A DNA stretch of 64,000 nucleotides, from the NCBI GenBank assembly GCA_964455375.1, contig CAYVXE010000002.1, positions 30,598 through 94,597 of the forward strand, given 5' to 3'. Both the position numbers and the translations under genes were made by a program. The notes under the pieces are model-generated. The model worked only from the letters and a program-made list of their open reading frames with translations, had not been told where the DNA came from and did no database searches. This stretch comes from CAYVXE01 sp964455375 (lineage in GTDB: Bacteria > Zhuqueibacterota > Zhuqueibacteria > Oceanimicrobiales > Oceanimicrobiaceae). Of this stretch, positions 10,058 to 18,167 are shown piece after piece. The number at the start of each line of letters is the position of its first letter. The stretch's first letter is position 1.

Positions 10058-10483
10058 TTATGTTAAAAATTTGTCTTGAAAATCAACTTCCGGAAGGATA
10101 CATGAGTCGTATTTTCCGAACCATGAATAACGCCGCATGGCGATGAAATGGTACATAAAATCACGCAAGCATCTTGGCACTATTTTGAAAATTACCACAG
10201 ATTTCCATAATCCGCCAAGGTCAAAGAGACAATTCAGGACTGCATCTGAGCAGACATAGATCCGTTCCTTCTCCGTTTTATGACGGGACAGGTAGACCAC
10301 GGTTTGCAGCATCTCCGGATTGTCCACCGATGGCAAGTCTACCGTTTTAGCGAAGTCTCCTTGCAAGGGTGCAAACTGCAGAATGTCTTTTTTGTCTGCT
10401 TTGATCAGGAATTGTACGGCACGATTGCATAAAACACAGATACCGTCATACAAAAGGATGTTTTGTGGCTGCAATGATTTCAT
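10058..10483 (-). CDS. DCC-family thiol-disulfide oxidoreductase-like protein (DUF393)
   Basis: 141 residues. The N-terminal YDGICVLCNRAVQFL carries the D-x-x-C-x-x-C motif (residues 14-20) that defines the DUF393/YuxK family, and the C-terminal half has the family's RYSWFGK segment. The family is predicted to have a thioredoxin-like redox function; no partner or substrate is established here. The gene is divergent from the acyl-CoA synthetase, with only about 150 bases between their start codons. Confidence 0.85.
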   Translation of the reverse strand: MKSLQPQNILLYDGICVLCNRAVQFLIKADKKDILQFAPLQGDFAKTVDLPSVDNPEMLQTVVYLSRHKTEKERIYVCSDAVLNCLFDLGGLWKSVVIFKIVPRCLRDFMYHFIAMRRYSWFGKYDSCILPEVDFQDKFLT

Positions 10484-10633
10484 CGCTTCGTTTCATAATT
10501 ATGAGTGAAGATAAGAATAAATGTTCAATTTTCAAAATGTAACGAATATTTTCGCTTGTACGAAAATTTAATAATTTCTACTTTACCGTGTCTTGAAATA
10601 TGGGAAAACATGGAAAACAAAGGTAAGGCAGAT

Positions 10634-12745
10634 ATGAAACATTCATTAGATGCAATTTTCAGACCGAAGTCTGTTGCGGTCATCGGCGCCTCCACCCAAA
10701 AAGGCAGCCTTGGCCGGGAAATCTTTGATAAGCTTTTGAATTTTGATTTTAACGGACCGGTGTTTCCGGTTAATCCAAAAGCCAGTTACATTCATTCGGT
10801 GAAAGCATATCCATCGATTTCTGCAATTCCCGAAAGGGTTGATTTAGCTGTGGTGGTCGTACGAAAAGAGTTTGTTCCGGCCGTGGTTCAGGAATGCGCA
10901 GATGCGCACGTGAAGGGTATGGTGGTGATTACTGCCGGGTTTAAAGAGACCGGTGCAAAAGGCAAAGCGGTGGAAGAAAAAATAAAACAGATTGCCGTTG
11001 ACAATAACATGCGTCTGGTGGGGCCCAATTGCATGGGCGTAATCAACACGGAAAAATTGGTGCGGTTGGACGCCACCTTTGCGGAAACCATCTCAAAACG
11101 CGGACGCATTGCCATGGCATCACAAAGCGGCGCTTTGGGACAGACCATCCTGGAACATGCACATGAACTAAATCTGGGTATTTCCATGTTTATCTCTTTG
11201 GGAAATAAAGTCGATATTTCCGGGAATGATCTCCTCGAATACTGGCAGGATGATGAAAACATCGGCGTTATTTTGATGTACCTGGAAAGTTTCATCGATC
11301 CGGAGCGGTTTTACGAACTTGCCAGAAAAGTGAGCCGGAAAAAACCGATCATTGTTGTGAAGTCGGGCAGAACCACGTCAGGGGCACGGGCTGCAACCTC
11401 GCATACCGGCGCCATGGCCGGGCAGGATTTGGTGTTCAACACATTGTTCAGGCAATGCGGAATCATCCGGGCGAACACCATAAATGAGATGTTCGATTTT
11501 GCCATGGCTTTCGCCAATGTCCCGTTGCCAAAAGGAAATCGAGTGGCAATTATTACAAATGCCGGCGGTCCCGGAATTATGGCGGCGGATGCGTGTGAAA
11601 ACCACGGACTTGAAGTTGCGCCATTGACGGATGAAACCAAATCGCAATTAAAATCCGGTCTGGTAGCCGATGCCAGCGTAGAAAATCCGGTGGATTTGCT
11701 CGCCGGTGCGCAGCCGGATGAATTCAAATTTGCGTTGCAGCATGTGCTGAATGATGCCAATATTGACGCTGTGATCGTTATATTCGTCGCTCCTATCATC
11801 ACCGACCCCATGCAGGTGGCAAAGAGTATTTCGGAAATAATCCAGGATTACGACAAACCCGTGCTCGGCTGTTTTATGGGCGTCAAAGGGGTGGCGACCG
11901 GTGTGGAAGAGTTGCATCGACAACGAATTCCCGCTTACGCATTTCCGGAGTCGGCGGCGCGTGCCCTGGGAGTCATGACGGATTACAGCAACTGGTTGCA
12001 TAAAGATTCGGGGAAAATTTCACAAAAAGATTTTCCGAAAGAACGGATTGCGGAAATCATTCGAAATGCTGTGTCTGAAAACCGGCAGAATCTGACTGAA
12101 ATTGAAATCGCTGAAATTCTGAAAATTTATGAAATTCCTTTTGTACAATCAAAAAAGTGTCGGGACTGGGATGAAATCCAACAGGCAGCACAAACGATGC
12201 GGTTTCCCCTGGTGTTAAAAATATCCTCCGACGTCTCTTTACATAAATCTGAACTGGGTGGTGTAAAACTAAATTTGCAGTCTGCCCATGAATTGAAAAA
12301 TGCCTACGCTGAGATTCTCGATTCGATACAAAAATTTGGGAGCGGAAAAAGGGCACTTTCTTTTGTTCTTCAGGAAATGGTGCTTGGCGGCAAAGAAATC
12401 ATTATGGGCATTAACCGCATTCCCGGGTTCGGCTCTTTGCTGATGTTCGGAATGGGTGGTATTTATGTGGAAGTGTTGCAAGATGTTGCATTTCGCATTG
12501 CTCCCATCACCAAAACCGATGCAGAGGAGATGATAAGTGAGATTAAGGGATACTCGATTTTATCGGGAATTCGGGGTGAAAAGCCGGTGGCAACGGATTT
12601 TTTGAAAACAATTTTGTTAAACCTTTCAAAGTTGGCTCAGGATTTCCCGCAGATTTCTGAAATGGATATGAACCCATTCATGGCTTTTCCGGAACAAAGT
12701 GAATGCAAGGCCGTCGATGTCCGAATTAAAGTCAGTGCAGTGTAA
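10634..12745 (+). CDS. NDP-forming acyl-CoA synthetase (acetate-CoA ligase, ADP-forming type), fused alpha and beta subunits
   Basis: 703 residues from the ATG at 10634, preferred because AAAGGTAAGG (10619-10628) precedes it; the frame is open further upstream to 10505 but that part is not protein-like. Domains in order: CoA-binding Rossmann domain (PKSVAVIGAS), succinyl-CoA-ligase-like domains with ATSHTGAMAGQD, whose His matches the phosphohistidine of ADP-forming acetyl-CoA synthetases, and a C-terminal ATP-grasp domain (FPLVLKISSDVSLHKSELGG, then MDMNPFMAF). The enzyme interconverts acyl-CoA, ADP and phosphate with acid, CoA and ATP. There is no GNAT domain, so it is not a Pat-type protein acetyltransferase. 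Acyl specificity cannot be read from sequence. Confidence 0.9.
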   Translation: MKHSLDAIFRPKSVAVIGASTQKGSLGREIFDKLLNFDFNGPVFPVNPKASYIHSVKAYPSISAIPERVDLAVVVVRKEFVPAVVQECADAHVKGMVVITAGFKETGAKGKAVEEKIKQIAVDNNMRLVGPNCMGVINTEKLVRLDATFAETISKRGRIAMASQSGALGQTILEHAHELNLGISMFISLGNKVDISGNDLLEYWQDDENIGVILMYLESFIDPERFYELARKVSRKKPIIVVKSGRTTSGARAATSHTGAMAGQDLVFNTLFRQCGIIRANTINEMFDFAMAFANVPLPKGNRVAIITNAGGPGIMAADACENHGLEVAPLTDETKSQLKSGLVADASVENPVDLLAGAQPDEFKFALQHVLNDANIDAVIVIFVAPIITDPMQVAKSISEIIQDYDKPVLGCFMGVKGVATGVEELHRQRIPAYAFPESAARALGVMTDYSNWLHKDSGKISQKDFPKERIAEIIRNAVSENRQNLTEIEIAEILKIYEIPFVQSKKCRDWDEIQQAAQTMRFPLVLKISSDVSLHKSELGGVKLNLQSAHELKNAYAEILDSIQKFGSGKRALSFVLQEMVLGGKEIIMGINRIPGFGSLLMFGMGGIYVEVLQDVAFRIAPITKTDAEEMISEIKGYSILSGIRGEKPVATDFLKTILLNLSKLAQDFPQISEMDMNPFMAFPEQSECKAVDVRIKVSAV

Positions 12746-12756
12746 AAAAAGAGGAA

Positions 12757-12785
12757 GCCGTCAGGCACCCACGAAGCCTGACGGC
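12757..12785 (+). other. Perfect 10-bp RNA hairpin downstream of the acyl-CoA synthetase gene
   Basis: GCCGTCAGGC (12757-12766) and GCCTGACGGC (12776-12785) are exact complements around a 9-base loop. It starts 12 bases after the stop codon but no T run follows (the next bases are CATAGGAGG), so it is either a transcript-stabilising hairpin or an atypical terminator. Confidence 0.5.
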
Positions 12786-12899
12786 CATAGGAGGAAAAGG
12801 GGTTCTATTTAAGTAACGATATTATTTTAATTTAAGGAGTTTTGAAGGCGCCTTATTTTCTTCATCGGCATGTAAAAAAAAATATTAACCAAAAAAAGA

Positions 12900-12928
12900 T
12901 TGACAAGCTTTTTAAAATATGTTACATT
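12900..12928 (+). promoter_or_regulatory. Sigma-70-type promoter for the STAS gene
   Basis: TTGACA (12900-12905), a 17-base spacer and TACATT (12923-12928). The STAS start codon is 39 bases downstream, preceded by GGAGG. Confidence 0.6.
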
Positions 12929-12966
12929 TGTTTTAAAATTGACTAATCGGTAAGATAGGAGGCAAA

Positions 12967-13302
12967 ATGCAAATTAGTGAAAAGCGACAAGGTGACATCT
13001 CAGTATTAACGTTAAAAGGAAAGTTAATGGGCGGTCCTGAAACCCAGGCTGTTCATGAGAGAATAAAAGAACTTGTTGAAGATAAAATCAATAAAGTTGT
13101 CATAGATTTAGGGAAAGTTAAATGGATGAATAGTTCCGGCCTGGGAATGATGATGGGGGCCTTGACAACCTTAAAAAATGCCAATGGTGAGTTGAAACTG
13201 GCTAACGTAACGGATAAAGTGCAGAGCCTGTTTATGATTACAAAACTCATCACGATTTTTCAAACGTATGAATCCGTTGATGAAGCAATCGGCAGCTTCT
13301 AA
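12967..13302 (+). CDS. STAS-domain anti-sigma factor antagonist
   Basis: 111 residues forming one STAS domain. The WMNSSGLGMMMG segment near residue 57 contains the conserved Ser that RsbW/SpoIIAB-type kinases phosphorylate in SpoIIAA and RsbV. Such proteins, when dephosphorylated, bind the anti-sigma kinase and free its partner. A GGAGG site lies 6 bases before the ATG and a good promoter is at 12900-12928, so it appears to be transcribed on its own. A second STAS protein with a kinase and two phosphatases is encoded at 44582-48675; whether this one joins that circuit is unknown. Confidence 0.9.
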   Translation: MQISEKRQGDISVLTLKGKLMGGPETQAVHERIKELVEDKINKVVIDLGKVKWMNSSGLGMMMGALTTLKNANGELKLANVTDKVQSLFMITKLITIFQTYESVDEAIGSF

Positions 13303-13380
13303 TCGGTTCGTTTAATTTATACCTATCCTCTTAATTTTATAAATAGATATCGACAATAAATGTCGTTGGGGAGAGTTGTT

Positions 13381-15009
13381 ATGGTTACCCGCAAATGGAT
13401 TGCTATTTTCATTTTTACCGGTCTCATAAGTTTGTTGTTTACGCTGGAAAACGGAATTTCTCAGGTCAACACCTTAAACCGGGACTATGATCCGGTGGTG
13501 GTTTCCGGCATGTTTCCGGATCTGACCGGCGCTCCTATGGACGAACTTTTCGTTTTTCGCTACAATAAAATGGCTTCATCCTGGGAGATGATCCCGTTCC
13601 AGATCGATGAAAAAGATACATCAGGCAGCTATTTTACCGCAGACCAGGAACAGGGCCTCGACGCGAATGATGAGATTTCATTCATGGCCAGAGATGCCGG
13701 TGACCGTGCCGACTCAACCTGGATTGACGATGTTACTTCCCAGAATTTCAGCAGGTACGAAATTACCGTTCGCGATACGTCAAATGGCGAAACGACCGGC
13801 TGGGTTTATCTTTACCGGTCTAACACCCTCACGCTGGAAAATCAAACGGATTATGTGGATTATGTTGCCGGCCCGCCGGGAAATGCCCCCGCAGATACCG
13901 TAAAAGGTCGAACTTACACCTTAGGCAACAGTGCCAATGGGCTACCTAATTTTATGGCCATTCCGCAGACCGCCGGCGGCAACGGGCAGGATATTCTGGA
14001 CAAGCAATCCATTGAAATTGTTGCAATTGCGGTTATTGCATTTACGTTGAATGAAACAGATAATCTATTCACGGATAGCCTGGTGGTGAAAAATGGCAAC
14101 ATAAGGGTGATACGGGAGTTACTCGTTGATATTACCGTCCCCCTGTTTGGTACCGTTTTTAATGATTTACCCATACCGGTGTTTTATTACGGCTTTTCTT
14201 ATACGATTTCCGGAACATTTGATATTCCACAAACCGGACTTCCTGTGACAATCCCCCGGATACAACAAAGCTACAATCTGAATGCCAATGCGGTGGGGAT
14301 GAAATTCTTCAGCAATCGGAATGCAGATGTTGATGTCGACGGTGTCCCGGATACGGTTGATGAAAGCATCGTACCTTTCCCGCAGGAAACCACCTGGACC
14401 ATGTTTACCGGGCCCCAAGGTTCTTTTGTGAATTTGTTCAAGGTTCCGGCAATCGGGGAAACCCGGAATCTTTTTTATGAAGATGATGCCGGAAATGGTT
14501 CTTACGGAAATGCAGGTTTTGTTATCCGAAGTAATTCGCACATTTTTGGTCCGGCACCGCTTGGGCTTACTGGCATTTTCCCGTCTTCGGTGGCAGCCGG
14601 TGAGGAAGCTGCTTTAGGAAATCAACTTTCCATGCCGCTGGATACGCAATCCGAAAGTCAGGAGTTTGGCGCGGTCACCTCCGTAGTGGCGCGGTCAGGT
14701 GGTGAGGTGCCGGAAACATTTACCCTTGCTCAGAATTTTCCGAATCCGTTTAATCCGTCAACGCTCATTCAGTATACGATTCCGGCGAATTTTAGCAGTG
14801 TGTCAAAACAACGCACAACCGTGACTATTTTTAATTTACTTGGAGAGAAAATCGTTACACTCGTGGACAAAGCACAGACACCGGGCAGCTACACGGTAAC
14901 TTGGGATGGTAAGGATCGTTCCGGGCACAGAGTTTCTTCCGGTATTTATGTGTACAGGCTGCAAGCCGGCCCGTTCTCCACGTCGAAGAGAATGGTTTTT
15001 GTCAAATAG
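13381..15009 (+). CDS. Secreted protein with type IX-type C-terminal sorting domain (paralogue 1)
   Basis: 542 residues from the ATG at 13381, preferred over 13360 because it starts the signal peptide MVTRKWIAIFIFTGL and follows GGGGAGAG. The mature part begins with a conserved block (PFQIDEKDTSGSYF ... FMARDAGD ... GWVYLYRS) shared with the next gene, continues with all-beta-looking sequence, and ends with an FlgD-Ig/type A sorting domain starting ETFTLAQNFPNPFNPST and ending SKRMVFVK. The sorting domain points to export across the outer membrane and surface display or release; the function of the body is not recognised. Its last 300 bases are nearly identical to the end of the next gene. 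Confidence 0.8.
   Translation: MVTRKWIAIFIFTGLISLLFTLENGISQVNTLNRDYDPVVVSGMFPDLTGAPMDELFVFRYNKMASSWEMIPFQIDEKDTSGSYFTADQEQGLDANDEISFMARDAGDRADSTWIDDVTSQNFSRYEITVRDTSNGETTGWVYLYRSNTLTLENQTDYVDYVAGPPGNAPADTVKGRTYTLGNSANGLPNFMAIPQTAGGNGQDILDKQSIEIVAIAVIAFTLNETDNLFTDSLVVKNGNIRVIRELLVDITVPLFGTVFNDLPIPVFYYGFSYTISGTFDIPQTGLPVTIPRIQQSYNLNANAVGMKFFSNRNADVDVDGVPDTVDESIVPFPQETTWTMFTGPQGSFVNLFKVPAIGETRNLFYEDDAGNGSYGNAGFVIRSNSHIFGPAPLGLTGIFPSSVAAGEEAALGNQLSMPLDTQSESQEFGAVTSVVARSGGEVPETFTLAQNFPNPFNPSTLIQYTIPANFSSVSKQRTTVTIFNLLGEKIVTLVDKAQTPGSYTVTWDGKDRSGHRVSSGIYVYRLQAGPFSTSKRMVFVK
14710..15009 (+). repeat. Near-identical 300-base sorting-domain repeat, copy 1
   Basis: Encodes the C-terminal sorting domain of the first paralogue. 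By hand alignment with 16745-17044 about 14 positions of 300 differ, and 14731-14900 is identical to 16766-16935 over 170 bases, including third codon positions. Confidence 0.9.
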
Positions 15010-15115
15010 GAAGCCAAGAGGCGATTTTTCGTGGGCTGCCTCTCATTTCATTTTTCAGGATGTTGACTTCCATTACCGGGATGACTTGTCAATGATAAAA
15101 AAGAGGAGTGAGGCC

Positions 15116-17044
15116 ATGGCGCCAAATATTTTTTATCATCGACGGCGGCTATTTTCCGCTATTTTGTTTTTTCTGTTTACTAGTCAGACTCATGTTTTTG
15201 CTCAGGGATTGCTTAACTCTCTGGACCGGGCTTTTGAAGCGATGATTCTTTCCGGCAGTAATTTTCCGGAATTCATAGGTTCATCCATCGAACAGGGAGA
15301 GAACGTCCTTTTACTTTATGCCTACAGACGGGACTCGCAGCAATGGCAGCAAATCCCGTTTCAATGGGATGAGAGAGACACGTCCAATTCCTTTTTCAAT
15401 GCAACAGGCGATCAAATCCAGGGACTGGATGACAACGATGAATTGGCATTTATGGCAGCGGATGCCGGCGACTGGGCTCCCGGTTCCTGGGTTAATGATG
15501 CGAGCTCTGAAAATTTTATCCGTTATGAAATTCAGGTTACGGATCCGCTTGATCCTCTAAAATCAGGCTGGGCCTATCTATATAAGTCACTTACTCTGCA
15601 GGAAACTTTCGTCGATGACTATGTGACCTACATTCCAAGTCTTGACCCTGCTACCGGCCAGGATTTTGTTGAAAGTTCGGTTTACAGGATCGGCGGAAAT
15701 GAAAAAGGCATTTTTGGATTTTTGTCTCTGCAGCCTAATCCTGAAATCAATTTGTTTGACCGGCAGAAGATTCGCGGTAAAACGAGCTTTTTTCTGTTAC
15801 CGAGTTTTGATGAAGAATCCGACTTATCCTTCGTCAGCGTGGAAGCAATCGACGGGCCGGTGAGAATTATCAGACAAATTACTTTTCAACTTGTGGGTTT
15901 ACTTGACGTATCGCTGCCTTTGCAATATTTTAGAAACACTGTAGTCCTTGCAGGCAATTTGAATATACCCGCGGAAATAAAGGTTTCATTTTTTGATGTA
16001 AAAGTTCAGGAAATACGGCACTCTATTGATCTTTCTGCGGCTGCTGCTGGTATGAAAATGTTTAATCCCAACAATACAGATATCCTCATTAATGGGATAG
16101 ATGATCCTAATGTGAATAAACAAATAGAATTTTTGCCGAATGTTAATTACATTCATATAACCGGCGAACAAGGTACCATTGTGAATTTATTCGAAATTCC
16201 GGCAACTATCGGTGACAACCGCCAGCTCTTTTATGAGGATAAACAAGGAATTGGTGATCCCGGAGATGGTAATTCTTTCGGCGACTCCGGGGTGCAAATA
16301 ACAGGATCAGACATTGAAGGGCAGTTTCCTCTTGCTTTGAAGCTGATTTTCCTGGAACCAAACCAGCCAAGCACAGTAGCCAGTCAGTTAGCTGATTTTG
16401 AGGAAAACCCTCTTACCGTCTCCATTATGCCGCAAACCATTGGAACGGTTCCTGTAGAGTTGACTACTTTTACAGCAACTGTCGAGACAAATAATGTTCG
16501 CCTGCAATGGACGACTGCCACAGAAACGGATAATTTCGGTTTTAACATTCAACGGAAATTACAGGGAAATCAAATGTGGCAAATAGTTGGATTTGTTGAA
16601 GGTAATGGCACAATCATTTCACCATCCAGCTATCAGTTCAATGATGACGACGTGCGGGCCGGTCAATGGCTCTACCGTTTGCAGCAGGTCGATACAGACG
16701 GCTCATTTGCATATTCTCAGGAGTTGATCGTTTTTGTCGGACTGCCGGAAACATTTACTCTTGCCCAGAATTTTCCGAATCCGTTTAATCCGTCAACGCT
16801 CATTCAGTATACGATTCCGGCGAATTTTAGCAGTGTGTCAAAACAACGCACAACCGTGACTATTTTTAATTTACTTGGAGAGAAAATCGTTACACTCGTG
16901 GACAAAGCACAGACACCGGGCAGCTACACGGTAACCTGGGATGGTAAGGATCGTTCCGGGCACAGGGTTTCTTCCGGTATTTATGTTTACAGGTTGCAAT
17001 CCGGACAATTCTCCACGTCGAAAAGAATGGTTTTTATCAAGTAA
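15116..17044 (+). CDS. Secreted protein with type IX-type C-terminal sorting domain (paralogue 2)
   Basis: 642 residues from the ATG at 15116, chosen because AGAGGAGTG lies just upstream and a typical signal peptide follows (MAPNIFYHRRRLFSAILFF, cleavage near VFAQG). The open frame extends back to 14906 but overlaps the previous gene and is not used. The N-terminal block (PFQWDERDTSNSFF ... FMAADAGD ... GWAYLYKS) parallels paralogue 1. Compared with it there is an extra Ig/FN3-like module (VELTTFTATVETNNVRLQW near residue 447) before the sorting domain ETFTLAQNFPNPFNPST. Exported, probably surface protein; specific role unknown. Confidence 0.8.
   Translation: MAPNIFYHRRRLFSAILFFLFTSQTHVFAQGLLNSLDRAFEAMILSGSNFPEFIGSSIEQGENVLLLYAYRRDSQQWQQIPFQWDERDTSNSFFNATGDQIQGLDDNDELAFMAADAGDWAPGSWVNDASSENFIRYEIQVTDPLDPLKSGWAYLYKSLTLQETFVDDYVTYIPSLDPATGQDFVESSVYRIGGNEKGIFGFLSLQPNPEINLFDRQKIRGKTSFFLLPSFDEESDLSFVSVEAIDGPVRIIRQITFQLVGLLDVSLPLQYFRNTVVLAGNLNIPAEIKVSFFDVKVQEIRHSIDLSAAAAGMKMFNPNNTDILINGIDDPNVNKQIEFLPNVNYIHITGEQGTIVNLFEIPATIGDNRQLFYEDKQGIGDPGDGNSFGDSGVQITGSDIEGQFPLALKLIFLEPNQPSTVASQLADFEENPLTVSIMPQTIGTVPVELTTFTATVETNNVRLQWTTATETDNFGFNIQRKLQGNQMWQIVGFVEGNGTIISPSSYQFNDDDVRAGQWLYRLQQVDTDGSFAYSQELIVFVGLPETFTLAQNFPNPFNPSTLIQYTIPANFSSVSKQRTTVTIFNLLGEKIVTLVDKAQTPGSYTVTWDGKDRSGHRVSSGIYVYRLQSGQFSTSKRMVFIK
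16745..17044 (+). repeat. Near-identical 300-base sorting-domain repeat, copy 2
   Basis: Partner of 14710-15009. The two gene bodies upstream are only distantly similar, so the high identity is confined to this terminal module. Confidence 0.9.
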
Positions 17045-17346
17045 AGAAAGTTTTTGTGACATTCAAATCATGTTTATGAGCCACCAAGGCTCAAAGACGC
17101 AAAGTAATTAAAAAACAATAAACACGTCTATTATTCAAAGACAATATACATAAAACAAAGCTATCATTTTAAAGAACCTTTATCTTTTTGTTTCTTCGTG
17201 TCTTGGCGTCTTCGAGGCAAGAATTTATGAATAATCCAGGTTAGATGAATCGGATGCAACAAGGTTTATTCGACGTTTTCGGATAAAAAACAACCAAATC
17301 AAAAGCCGCGGTATTTTACTGCGGCTTTTTTCGTGGAGACAAGATA
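17045..17346. other. Gene-free region with MITE-like remnant and terminator
   Basis: This 302-base stretch holds a segment whose left edge (CCACCAAGGCTCAAAGACGC, 17082-17101) and right edge (TTCGTGTCTTGGCGTCTTCG, 17197-17216) are imperfect inverted copies of each other, of the CACCAAG-ACACGAAG type common in bacterial intergenic repeats. Further right are a short open frame (17245-17286) and a terminator-like hairpin (17301-17331). Confidence 0.5.
17301..17331 (+). terminator. Rho-independent terminator immediately upstream of radC
   Basis: AAAAGCCGC (17301-17309) pairs with GCGGCTTTT (17321-17329) across an 11-base loop and runs into seven T. It ends only 15 bases before the radC ATG, so it either terminates the upstream transcript or attenuates radC. 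Confidence 0.75.
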
Positions 17347-18036
17347 ATGAATCGCTACACCCCTAAGATCAAAGATTGGCCTGAAAATGATCGTCCCCGG
17401 GAAAGGCTTGTTAAATATGGCGCACAAAGTCTTTCTGATGCCGAAATATTGGCCATCATTCTGCGGGTTGGGAATCAGGAATTGACGGCCATTGATTTAG
17501 CCCGTAAGCTGATTAAAGAATGTAACGGATTTCGCGGTCTGGATATGAAGTCGATAGCGGAATTGTGCCAGGTAAACGGTATCGGCCCGGCAAAAGCGGC
17601 GCAAATTAAGGCGGCAATTGAAACGGGAAAGCGGCTTTTTCTGGAGGATGTGCAAAACAACGGCAAGGTGGAATGCAGTGCAGACGTGCACCGGCTGTTG
17701 AGTCCGTATCTGCGGGACTCAAACCGTGAAGTCTTCAAGATATTGCTGCTAACCAGCAGAAATACGATTATTACCGAAAAAACGCTTTTCGAGGGAAGTC
17801 TGACGGAGAGCATTGTAAGCCCGCGCGAGGTGATAAAAGAAGCCATCAACCAGGGCGCCGCCGCCGTTGTTTTTGTACACAACCACCCTTCCGGTAATCC
17901 GCACCCCAGTGAGGAAGACAAGCGTCTCACGCGTCATTTAAAAAAAGCCTGTGAATTGGTCGGTGTCAGTGTGCTGGATCATATCATCATCGGAAAAAAC
18001 GGCTACTACAGTTTTGCTGATTCCGGTCTGCTTTGA
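17347..18036 (+). CDS. radC: RadC family JAMM-domain protein
   Basis: 229 residues, the standard length. The N-terminal region has a helix-hairpin-helix (CQVNGIGPAKAAQIKAA) and the C-terminal JAB/MPN domain has the metal motif HNHPSGNPHPSEED at about residues 178-191, i.e. H-x-H followed by Asp. RadC was once thought to be a repair protein; its activity remains unsettled, and related domains are deubiquitinase-like metalloproteases. GTGGAGACA supplies a ribosome site between the upstream terminator and the ATG. Confidence 0.93.
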   Translation: MNRYTPKIKDWPENDRPRERLVKYGAQSLSDAEILAIILRVGNQELTAIDLARKLIKECNGFRGLDMKSIAELCQVNGIGPAKAAQIKAAIETGKRLFLEDVQNNGKVECSADVHRLLSPYLRDSNREVFKILLLTSRNTIITEKTLFEGSLTESIVSPREVIKEAINQGAAAVVFVHNHPSGNPHPSEEDKRLTRHLKKACELVGVSVLDHIIIGKNGYYSFADSGLL

Positions 18037-18167
18037 CAGCTTTTTTGTAAACATCTTTAAATGATCTGTTGAAAATTTGATGAATAATTTGTACCATCAC
18101 ATTCATCCGGATTTTATCACAGCATATTCTAATAATTACAGCCAGTAACGCGACAGGAGGAACGTGA

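Noticed and set aside
10505..10633. 43-residue N-terminal extension of the acyl-CoA synthetase
   Set aside because: Not protein-like and family members start at the CoA-binding domain; AAAGGTAAGG precedes the ATG at 10634.
14906..15115. N-terminal extension of the second sorting-domain protein
   Set aside because: It overlaps the end of the first paralogue in another frame and would bury a good signal peptide; the ATG at 15116 has its own AGGAG site.
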